Below, in pieces: positions 1 through 6,765 of a stretch of DNA of 64,000 bases. A program made the position numbers and the translations under genes. The notes beneath the pieces were generated by a model. The model was not told the origin of the DNA. It searched no databases and saw only the letters and a list, made by a program, of their open reading frames with translations. This stretch comes from Rhodoplanes sp963840055 (GTDB lineage: Bacteria; Pseudomonadota; Alphaproteobacteria; Rhizobiales; Xanthobacteraceae): the NCBI GenBank assembly GCA_963840055.1, contig CAWIXM010000008.1:434001-498000 (forward strand), given 5' to 3'. Position 1 is the stretch's first letter. Each line of letters starts with the position of its first letter.

Positions 1-767
1 TCGCCTGCCCGTTTCAGAAGATCGAGCACCTCAAGCATTTCGTGTCGCGCCGCGCCTTCGACATCGAGGGCTTGGGCGAGAAGCAGATCGAGCTGTTCTT
101 CGAAAAGGAATGGCTCAAGGAGCCCGCGGACATTTTCACCCTGGAGGCCCGCAACGACGAAATCAAGCTTCAGGAGCATGAAGGCTACGGCGAACTCTCC
201 GTGCGTAATCTGTTCACCGCGATCGCGGCGCGCCGCGAGATCGCACTCGAACGCTTCATCTATGCGCTCGGCATCCGCCATGTCGGCGAGACGACGGCGC
301 GCGCGCTCGCCCGCGCCTACGGAACGTGGCACGCATTTCACGATGCCTGCGTCAGGCTCGCCGAAGGCGACGCCGACGCGCGCGCGGAGATGGATGCCCT
401 CGACCAGATCGGCGATGCGGTGATCGACAGTCTCGCGACCTATTTCGGCGAAGGACATAATCGCCGCATCGTCGAACGCCTGACGCGCGAGGTGCGAATC
501 CTCGACGCGGAAAAGGTGGCGACCTCGTCGCCGGTTGCCGGCAAGACCGTGGTGTTCACCGGTGCGCTGGAGAAAATGACCCGCGAGGAGGCGAAAGCGA
601 TGGCCGAACGGCTGGGCGCCAAGGTCGCGGGCTCGGTGTCGAAGAAGACCGACTATGTGGTGGCCGGCCCCGGCGCCGGCTCGAAACTCACCAAGGCGCG
701 TGAGGCCGGCGTCAATGTGCTCAGCGAGGACGAATGGTTCGCGCTGGTGGGGGAGGGGAGCCTATAG
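1..767 (+). CDS. ligA: NAD+-dependent DNA ligase LigA, C-terminal part (5' truncated by window edge)
   Basis: LigA seals nicks during replication and repair using NAD+. Only the last 255 or so codons are present; the frame is open from base 3, so the gene begins outside the window. The first residues read ACPFQKIEHLKHFVSRRAFD, matching the end of the zinc-finger region and the start of the helix-hairpin-helix domain (IEGLGEKQIE). A second HhH segment (GIRHVGETTARALA, about bases 270-320) follows. A C-terminal BRCT domain (GKTVVFTGALEKMTREEA to SEDEWFALVG, about bases 540-755) ends at the TAG. The order zinc finger, HhH, BRCT is that of bacterial LigA. The NTase and OB domains must lie upstream. 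Confidence 0.96.
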   Translation, partial: ACPFQKIEHLKHFVSRRAFDIEGLGEKQIELFFEKEWLKEPADIFTLEARNDEIKLQEHEGYGELSVRNLFTAIAARREIALERFIYALGIRHVGETTARALARAYGTWHAFHDACVRLAEGDADARAEMDALDQIGDAVIDSLATYFGEGHNRRIVERLTREVRILDAEKVATSSPVAGKTVVFTGALEKMTREEAKAMAERLGAKVAGSVSKKTDYVVAGPGAGSKLTKAREAGVNVLSEDEWFALVGEGSL

Positions 768-775
768 TCCGGAGC

Positions 776-875
776 GTCATTCCGGGGCGCGGGCAAGCCC
801 GCGAGCCCGGAATCCATACTCACAGACAGGGCTGGATTCCGGACGGCCGAGCTTCGCTCGGCTTCCGGAATGACG
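776..875. repeat. Dispersed palindromic repeat (GTCATTCCGG type)
   Basis: About 100 bp bounded by GTCATTCCGG and its complement CCGGAATGAC, with internal hairpins such as GCGGGCAAGCCCGC and CCGAGCTTCGCTCGG. It starts nine bases after the ligA stop. This layout is that of intergenic mosaic repeats common in Bradyrhizobium and Rhodopseudomonas genomes. In RNA it would fold into a strong cruciform-like structure and may limit read-through from ligA. Confidence 0.7.
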
Positions 876-951
876 GAATTGAACATCGCTTTTCGAGATT
901 ATGCGGCCGCTAAAGCGGGATGAATTGATGTGGAATCGACCAATCTCTTAC

Positions 952-1035
952 CGTCATCGCCCGCTTGCAGGCGGGCGATCCAGTAAACACGAACGTTCAC
1001 CGTGATTACTGGATGCTCCGCTTTCGCGGAGCATG
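952..1035. repeat. Dispersed palindromic repeat (GTCATCGCCCGC type)
   Basis: A second repeat type, about 84 bp, starting GTCATCGCCCGCTTGCAGGC and ending in GGAGCATGAC. It contains the hairpins GCCCGCTTGCAGGCGGGC and GCTCCGCTTTCGCGGAGC. It lies between ligA and the IS30 remnant. No coding function is seen in the surrounding bases. Confidence 0.6.
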
Positions 1036-1082
1036 ACCACTGCGGGTGAGGGTGGAACGACCAAGCCGAACTCATCATGCTT

Positions 1083-1135
1083 TAGAGCATTTTCCGGCGA
1101 AGTGGGAACCGGTTCGCCGCAGAAAATGCGACCAC
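1083..1135 (-). repeat. Repeat element, module B (single copy, inverted)
   Basis: The bases TAGAGCATTTTCCGGCGAAG through CAGAAAATGCGACCA match, in reverse complement, the B module found at 54748-54796, 60034-60085 and 9605-9655. The core is an imperfect palindrome around GAACCGGTTC flanked by CATTTTC and GAAAATG. This copy lies about 15 bp beyond the stop codon of the IS30 transposase remnant. Confidence 0.75.
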
Positions 1136-1149
1136 TAAAAGACGCCCAT

Positions 1150-1760
1150 TCAACAGTGAAGTGCAACGGGCAGATTTCTGGCGCTGAAGAAAATCTCGCG
1201 AGGGGTTTGGTAGCCGAGTATCTTTCTGGGGCGAGAGTTGAGTTTGTCCTCGACCCTTTGGACATCGGCATCGGACAAAATAGAGAAGTCGGAACCTTTT
1301 GGGAAGTACTGCCTGAAGAGGCCGTTAGTGTGTTCGTTGAGGCCGCGTTCCCACGAGTGATAGGGCTTGGCAAAATAGGATAGTGCCCCCAGCGAGGTTG
1401 CGATTTGGGCGTGAGAGGCGAACTCTTTTCCATTGTCGTAAGTGATTGTTTCGATTTGGTCAGCGAGCAGGCAAAAGCACGCGTGCGCAGGCCTGCACGA
1501 CAGAGTCCGCGTTCTTGTCCGGCAGTTTGGCGAGCTTGGTGTATTTGGAGGTTCGCTGGAGCGTGCGACATGACAACGCCTTTGTGATTGGCGCGCGATA
1601 ATCGTGTCGGCCTCCCAGTCTCCGAAGACGGATTTTTGCGGCGAGAACTATGGAGGCCGCTGATCGATATCGACGCGGTTCGGAGATCAGCCCGCGCCCC
1701 GAAGTCTTGCCCTTGCGCGATGTTGTGATGTTTTTACCGCAGTGACGATATAGGCAGCCA
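1150..1760 (-). pseudogene. IS30-family transposase remnant (multiple frameshifts)
   Basis: The reverse strand encodes, in broken frames, the catalytic region of an IS30-type DDE transposase. Going downstream: NRVDIDQRPP, a stop, then FGDWEADTII (first D), a frame change into RTSKYTKLAKLPDKNADSVV, another change into DQIETITYDNGKEFASH (second D), then AKPYHSWERGLNEHTNGLFR (catalytic E) and KLNSRPRKILGYQTPREIFF. The last segment ends at a stop at 1150. At least three frame changes or in-frame stops and no recognisable N-terminal HTH domain mean the element cannot make active transposase. No terminal inverted repeats were identified. The 5' limit is approximate. Some frame breaks could be sequence errors, given similar breaks elsewhere in this window. 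Confidence 0.85.
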
Positions 1761-2120
1761 TGTTGCCGACGACATGGGGATCGTGATGTGAATGGTCGTC
1801 GAGGTGAGAGGCGGGCGTGCGACGAGGCCGAGGACGTGCTTAAGAAGAAGTGGGGGCAGCGTAGGATCGAACACGCGGAAAACGGTGGCGTAGCCGATAG
1901 ACTCCGAAAAGTGTTTTCGCGCAGGCGGGATCGGTAGGATTGCCCGTAGTAGGACAGCGAGCCAAACGAGTGGATTCTTCGACATCGCCATAGGCTCCGC
2001 AAGTATGGTTAACGCCTGATTAACTTGGTAGTCATTGTAGCTGACCTCGTTTCATTAAGAAATTGCGATTTCGACTGACTTCCATGCGGCTCCGGCTCGA
2101 CACTCTTCGAGATTAGACAA

Positions 2121-3983
2121 TTAGAGCGGGTTCCGATTCCATTGGAACGGAATTCGCTCTAAGGGTCGCGTCGCCGCTTCCAGCCAGGCGCGCGTATCGG
2201 TGTCGACAAGCGGAGAGAGGGTCTCGCGCACCCGCGCATGGTAGGCGTCAAGCCACGCGATCTCGCTTTCCGTCATCAGCGAAGGCTGAACGAGGCGCAA
2301 GTCGATGGGCGCAAGCGTCAGCGTCTCAAACGTATTGAGCGGCTTCTCCGCGCCCGCGACCGGCGGCGCCTCGGTCACCAGCACCAGATTCTCGATGCGG
2401 ATGCCGTAGGCGCCTTCCTTGTAGTAGCCGGGCTCGTTGGACAGAATCATGCCGCGCTCGAGCGCCACGGTCCCGAGCTTGGAAATGCGCGGCGGTCCCT
2501 CATGCACCGAGAGATAGCTGCCGACGCCGTGTCCGGTGCCGTGGTCGAAGTCGAGCCCGGCGGCCCATAGCGAGGCGCGCGCGAAACTGTCGAGTTGCGC
2601 GCCGGTCGTCCCTTGCGGAAAAACGGCGCGCGCGATCGCGATGTGGCCCTTGAGTACGCGCGTGAAGCGCTCGCGCATCTCCTCGGTCGGCGCGCCGATC
2701 GCGACCGTGCGGGTGACGTCGGTAGTGCCGTCTTCGTACTGCCCGCCGGAATCGAGCAGGAAGAGCTCGCCGGGCGCGAGCCGGCGGTTGCTCTTGCGCG
2801 TTACCCGATAGTGGACGATCGCGCCGTTTGGCCCTGCCCCCGCGATGGTGGGAAAGGAAATGTCCTTCAGGAGCCCGGAAGCTCTGCGGAAGTCCTCCAG
2901 GGCCTCCACCGCGTCGATCTCGCTGATGGCGCCGTTTGCGGCTTTGCGGTCGAGCCAGGCGAGGAAGCCCGTGAGCGCCGCGCCATCGCGCCGGTGCGCC
3001 GCCCGCGCGCCTTCGATCTCGGTCGCATTCTTCACGGCCTTCATCGCCGCGATGGGATCGGCGCCACGAACGGCCTTACCGCCCGCCTGTTCGATGGCGA
3101 CCGTAATCGCCTGGGCGGCGGTCGCCTGATCGAGGCGGATCGTCGCGCCTGCATGGGCGCGAGCGCCAAGATCGCGCGTAAAGGCCTCGGGCGGCTCGAT
3201 CTCCGCCAGGTCCTCCAGCTTCTGGTCTACGGCGTTGCTGAGCTTGCGCGGATCGGCATAAAGCGACGGACGGCCTTCGATTGGAATGATCGCAAAGGCG
3301 AGCGGCAGCGGGGCATGCGCAACGTCGCTGCCGCGGATGTTGAAAACCCAGGCCAACGCCGCCGGGTCGGACACGACGAGGGCGTCGGCTTTGAGCTTGT
3401 GCAGTTCGGCGCGGACGCGCGCGAGCTTGTCCGTGGCGCTCTCGCCGGCATAGCGCAGATCGTGCAGCACGATCGGCCCGAGTGGCGGCGCCGGCCGGTC
3501 CGTCCAGATGGCGTCGATCAGGTTCGGTTCGGCGGGAACGAGCATTCCGCCCGCTTTCGCGCAGGCGAGCGACAGCCTCTCGACCCCTTCCGCCGTGTGC
3601 AGCCACGGATCGCAGCCGAGCGTCGCGCCCGCGGGCAGGTTCACCTCCAGCCATTTATGCAGCGGCGTTTCGATCATGTGGACGATGTCGAACAGGTCTG
3701 TGTCGACCTCGTCGCGCGCCTGAAGGGTATAGCGGCCGTCGACGAAGAGGGCTGCGCGCTCGGCGAGCACGATCGCAACCCCGGCCGATCCAGTAAAGCC
3801 GGTGAGCCAGCGCAACCGCTCGTCGGCGGGAGGCACATATTCGTTCTGATGGCGGTCAGCGCGCGGCACGATGCAGCCGCCGAGGCCGCGCCGGACCAGC
3901 TCCGCCCTCAGAGCGGCAACGCGCCCCGCGCTCGCCGGACGATCGGACGAATCATCGAAGGATTGAAAGCGCTTTGGGGCCAT
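2121..3983 (-). CDS. Xaa-Pro aminopeptidase (M24B, APP1-like)
   Basis: Cytosolic metallo-aminopeptidase removing N-terminal residues that precede proline. The 620-residue length fits the three-domain APP1 type: two creatinase-like N-terminal domains (about 1-150 and 155-320), the pita-bread M24 domain (about 325-545) and a short C-terminal domain. Metal ligands are visible in DSGGQYEDGTTDVTRT (two Asp), GTGHGVG (His), SNEPGYY (Glu) and GIRIENLVLV (Glu). The start MAPKRFQSFDD is the first Met in an uninterrupted frame. The last 13 or so residues (LERIPFQWNRNPL and stop) are encoded entirely by a dispersed palindromic repeat, so the natural C-terminus has been replaced or extended. Confidence 0.93.
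   Translation of the reverse strand: MAPKRFQSFDDSSDRPASAGRVAALRAELVRRGLGGCIVPRADRHQNEYVPPADERLRWLTGFTGSAGVAIVLAERAALFVDGRYTLQARDEVDTDLFDIVHMIETPLHKWLEVNLPAGATLGCDPWLHTAEGVERLSLACAKAGGMLVPAEPNLIDAIWTDRPAPPLGPIVLHDLRYAGESATDKLARVRAELHKLKADALVVSDPAALAWVFNIRGSDVAHAPLPLAFAIIPIEGRPSLYADPRKLSNAVDQKLEDLAEIEPPEAFTRDLGARAHAGATIRLDQATAAQAITVAIEQAGGKAVRGADPIAAMKAVKNATEIEGARAAHRRDGAALTGFLAWLDRKAANGAISEIDAVEALEDFRRASGLLKDISFPTIAGAGPNGAIVHYRVTRKSNRRLAPGELFLLDSGGQYEDGTTDVTRTVAIGAPTEEMRERFTRVLKGHIAIARAVFPQGTTGAQLDSFARASLWAAGLDFDHGTGHGVGSYLSVHEGPPRISKLGTVALERGMILSNEPGYYKEGAYGIRIENLVLVTEAPPVAGAEKPLNTFETLTLAPIDLRLVQPSLMTESEIAWLDAYHARVRETLSPLVDTDTRAWLEAATRPLERIPFQWNRNPL
2122..2162. repeat. Repeat element, module A (single copy) forming the 3' end of the aminopeptidase gene
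   Basis: Palindrome TAGAGCGGGTTCCGATTCCA to GGAATTCGCTCTAA, the same module as at 54692-54730 and 59981-60019. Here it overlaps the end of the aminopeptidase gene and provides its last codons and TAA stop. Confidence 0.75.
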
Positions 3984-4290
3984 GCCGGCCCCAAACTATG
4001 GACGATGCCCGCGCCCGGCAATGGTCTCGCAGAGGCAAGACAGCCAGGGCTCCTGCATGGGTGGCATGCGTCCCATACGCGGAAAGCAATATTTATGCAC
4101 CACAGGCCCAACAACGAAATTTTATTCCCGCAACGGCTATTTTTCAGCCCTGACATGTCCGGCAGGGTTTTAGACAATTCATTAAGCTCTTCTCCTAACT
4201 AGTTGTTTACTGTCTGAGGGCTTATTTGGCGGTCAAACAGAAACAAGAGGGAATGCAGGAGGGCGATCCGTTCAAGAAAGGACGATCGCC
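3984..4290. other. Divergent intergenic region
   Basis: About 300 bp between the divergent aminopeptidase and the small ORF at 4291. It is AT-richer around 4080-4210, as expected of promoters. No clear gene, terminator or RNA was recognised. The stretch AAGAAAGGA at about 4273-4282 is the ribosome-binding site of the small ORF. Confidence 0.4.
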
Positions 4291-4497
4291 GTGACGCTTC
4301 TCAATCTGGACTACGCCACCTCCATCCCCGATATCGAACCCCGCAAGAAAGGGGTACTCGCGCGTGTATACGGCGCGCTCTACCGCGCTCGGATGGCGCA
4401 TGTAGAGAGACTGCTGCAGGAGTATCGTCCGCTCCTCGACGAAAAGGATGCGCAGGCGGAGACGAGGCGAACGCACGCATTCACGGTCATCGACTGA
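4291..4497 (+). CDS. Small conserved-looking hypothetical protein (68 aa)
   Basis: GTG-started 68-residue ORF preceded by a good Shine-Dalgarno sequence (AGAAAGGA, about 8 bases upstream). It begins MTLLNLDYATSIPDIEPRKK. A basic, amphipathic middle (GVLARVYGALYRARMAHVER) and an acidic C-terminal tail follow. There is no signal peptide or membrane segment. The AR-rich helix resembles the small DUF1127-like proteins of Rhizobiales, but I cannot assign a family. It is convergent with prmA, with stops about 20 bp apart. The case for a gene is the RBS, codon pattern and the lack of any better frame here; function is unknown. Confidence 0.6.
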   Translation: MTLLNLDYATSIPDIEPRKKGVLARVYGALYRARMAHVERLLQEYRPLLDEKDAQAETRRTHAFTVID

Positions 4498-4516
4498 CGT
4501 CGGCGTTTCGGGCGGG

Positions 4517-5563
4517 CTAGGGTGGCCGGACGCCCTGCGGCCGGGTCAGAACCAGCGTCACCCACCCATCCAGAACAATCCGCCATGCGAGCCGCAGCCC
4601 GTATGACCGGAAGGTTGCAAGCGCGGCGTTCGCATGGTCCGGAAGCAGTCCGGACAGAACGACCCAGCCGCCAGGCGCGAGGAGGGGCGCGAAGCCGGTC
4701 GCGAGCCGTTTCAGCGGCTCCAGCAGGATGTTGGCGAAAATCATCGCGTAGGGCCCCCGTTCCGCAAAGCGGCGGGCGGCGACCCGGTTTGCCGCAAGTC
4801 CTGTCGCCTCTACGATTTCGACGAGCGCGCCTGCGCCGTTGCGCCGGGCGTTTTCCCTAGCGATCCGCACGGCCGCGGGATCGACGTCGCTGCCGAGCGC
4901 GCCGACGTGCGCCGCCTTGGTCGCCGCGACCGCCAGCACGCCCGAGCCCGTACCGATGTCGAGCACGGCGGTCCTATGCGTGCGACGGCGGTCGGTGCGA
5001 GCCCGTGCGGTCCCACCTTTTCTCCCCCGCGGGCGGCGCTTTTGCATTTTGAGCAGGCGATCGAGCGCCAAGAGGCAGCCCCGGGTGGTCCCATGATGTC
5101 CGGTGCCGAACGCGAGCGACGCCTCGATTTCAATGGCGATGCGATTGGCCGGGATGCGGTCCCGGTCATGCGCACCATGCACCACAAAGCGTCCGGCTTC
5201 GACCGGCGTCAGGCCGGCAAGGCTCGCCGCCACCCAATCGCGCGCGGCGATCGTCTCAAACCGGAACGCCTGCGCCGTCTCGTCTCCGACCAATGCCGCA
5301 AGCCGGGTGTGGACATCGGCTTGATCAGGCGGGTCGGCAAAATGGATGTCGACGCACCAATGCGGCCCGCTTTCGTAAATGGCGACGGCAGCCGCATCGA
5401 ATTGCTCGGCAAGAAGATCGGCAAGTCTCTGAGCGTGCTCACGATCGGTGACGAGCCGTGCGATCGTCGCGGGCGCTACGCTGCCATCCTTTGTCGAGGG
5501 ATCGCCCCCTGACCAAAGGTCAGCAGCGGCATAGTCTAAAGATGCTTTGCTCATGTGGAACAT
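4517..5563 (-). CDS. prmA: Ribosomal protein L11 methyltransferase PrmA
   Basis: SAM-dependent methyltransferase that trimethylates lysines of ribosomal protein L11. An N-terminal substrate-recognition domain spans about residues 1-140. The linker motif AFGTGHHGTT is at about 151-160, SAM-binding motif I LDIGTGSGVLA at about 201-211, an acidic loop GSDVDPAAV, and a FANILLEPL motif IV. The C-terminus GWVTLVLTRP is typical. An unusual basic stretch of about 27 residues (KRRPRGRKGG...RTDRRRTHRT, about 174-198) is inserted between the GTGHH linker and motif I. The start could be M1 or the Met at residue 4 (5554). Confidence 0.93.
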   Translation of the reverse strand: MFHMSKASLDYAAADLWSGGDPSTKDGSVAPATIARLVTDREHAQRLADLLAEQFDAAAVAIYESGPHWCVDIHFADPPDQADVHTRLAALVGDETAQAFRFETIAARDWVAASLAGLTPVEAGRFVVHGAHDRDRIPANRIAIEIEASLAFGTGHHGTTRGCLLALDRLLKMQKRRPRGRKGGTARARTDRRRTHRTAVLDIGTGSGVLAVAATKAAHVGALGSDVDPAAVRIARENARRNGAGALVEIVEATGLAANRVAARRFAERGPYAMIFANILLEPLKRLATGFAPLLAPGGWVVLSGLLPDHANAALATFRSYGLRLAWRIVLDGWVTLVLTRPQGVRPP

Positions 5564-5707
5564 GAGGAACCAGAAGGCGCGTATTTGCTCTCATGTTAAG
5601 CACCAATATTATGTTACATATTATTGTAATAACGATACAATTTGGCAAGCGCACGCACACTCCCAAGCGGTGCGTCTTTGGCGGCAGCATCGCCCGGCTC
5701 CAAATGG

Positions 5708-5739
5708 TTGTTCACAGGTTTTCCACAGGCCTATCCCCA
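5708..5739. promoter_or_regulatory. Cluster of three DnaA-box-like 9-mers beside an AT-rich tract
   Basis: Three consecutive sites TTGTTCACA (5708-5716), TTTTCCACA (5719-5727) and CTATCCCCA (5731-5739) resemble the DnaA box TTATNCACA with one, one and two mismatches. An AT-rich tract (about 5593-5645, with TTATGTTACATATTATTG) lies about 65 bp away. The region is between two divergent promoters, those of prmA and the L,D-transpeptidase being on the same strand. It could be a DnaA-binding regulatory site or a chance match; nothing else marks it as a replication origin. Confidence 0.3.
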
Positions 5740-5777
5740 GCTTGCCCACGGCGCCAAGCGGCTTAATAGCGGCCGCT

Positions 5778-6353
5778 TCAATAACGGTAGAGCGGAAAAT
5801 TCCCGCGATAACGCGGCGCATAATACGGATAGTACCGATAGCCCGATCGGTAAGAGCGGGCCGCCGATGAGGCGCGCCGGCGCCGCGGCGACCTTTTGCG
5901 CGTGAGCCCGGCACTGGACCCCGTAACGACGATGCGAGTATTGCCTGCACCGTGCTGCTTCACGAGCCGGAACAGGGTCGCGGCATTGGAGGGGTGAAGC
6001 CTGATGCAGCCATGCGAGGCGGGGCCGCCAAGTCGGGAAATCGCGTGGCTGCCATGGATCGCATAGCCGCGATGGAAGAAGATCGAGTGCGGCATCGGCG
6101 AATTGTAATATTCGCGGGAGAACCAGGTCCGCTCCAGCCTGGTGGGGGAGTACGTCCCGTTCGGCGTGCTATAGCCGGAGCGCGCGGTGGAGACCGCCCA
6201 GTTGTAGCGCGGCGTGCCGTCGACCGCGACGGACATTCGCTGGGTGCTCTTGTTCACCGTGACGACGACGGCGGCATAGGCGCCCGCGGGCAAGCCTATA
6301 AGCAGAGCAAAGGCGGCGGCGCAGAGCACTAAGAATCGACGCGACAGGGTCAT
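5778..6353 (-). CDS. L,D-transpeptidase (YkuD domain), exported
   Basis: Periplasmic cell-wall enzyme that makes 3-3 peptidoglycan crosslinks or attaches proteins to peptidoglycan. The 191-residue protein has a signal peptide (RRFLVLCAAAFALLIGLPAG, cleavage near AYA). A YkuD domain follows (about 28-145), with the catalytic motif HGSHAISRLGGPASHGCIRL containing the active-site Cys and conserved His residues. The C-terminal 45 residues are basic and tyrosine-rich (RSYRSGYRYYPYYAPRYRG), a tail common in rhizobial YkuD proteins and possibly wall-binding. It is a single gene, divergent from hppA. Confidence 0.92.
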   Translation of the reverse strand: MTLSRRFLVLCAAAFALLIGLPAGAYAAVVVTVNKSTQRMSVAVDGTPRYNWAVSTARSGYSTPNGTYSPTRLERTWFSREYYNSPMPHSIFFHRGYAIHGSHAISRLGGPASHGCIRLHPSNAATLFRLVKQHGAGNTRIVVTGSSAGLTRKRSPRRRRASSAARSYRSGYRYYPYYAPRYRGNFPLYRY

Positions 6354-6765
6354 CGGGACGCTTCCAGACTTGGGGTTGACCGAAATCTCGAACGCTTTCG
6401 GTAAGACTAGTTACGGGCCTCCGGCGAGTCCAACGCGCGGCGGCGCCGCCGTTGAAATTTCCAACATCTTGGTTACGGCCAGCGCTTGGGACGGTTTCCA
6501 AATCTATTTCGGCGAATTGTTTGGCGCTTGCATGGCCGAAAACCACGTTTTTCGGTCGGCAGGCCGCCTTCCGCGACCATCTCCAAGCTGGAAACCGGAA
6601 TTGCGAGCGAGCGCCTACTGATTCCCGTTGCGTCGCAACACAGATTTTGGCAATGGTTTGACCGTCGGCGGGGGCCGGGAACCGACCGATCTTGCGCGCC
6701 GGCAAAGGAGCCTCCCCGGCCACCAAAAACAACAAGCAAATCCAATCAAATAATCGGGGTCGTCG
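6354..6765. other. Intergenic region upstream of hppA
   Basis: About 410 bp between the divergent L,D-transpeptidase and hppA. No ORF with coding character, hairpin or known RNA was recognised. It should hold both promoters; I could not assign -35/-10 boxes with confidence. Confidence 0.4.

Noticed and set aside
1033..1383. A forward ORF of 116 codons after the repeats
   Set aside because: It is the complement of the IS30 transposase remnant, whose reverse-strand reading has clear homology.
2595..4202. A 535-codon open frame antisense to the aminopeptidase gene
   Set aside because: Composition is Arg/Gly-rich with no family resemblance. It mirrors the real gene's codon pattern; GC-rich genes leave long open antisense frames.
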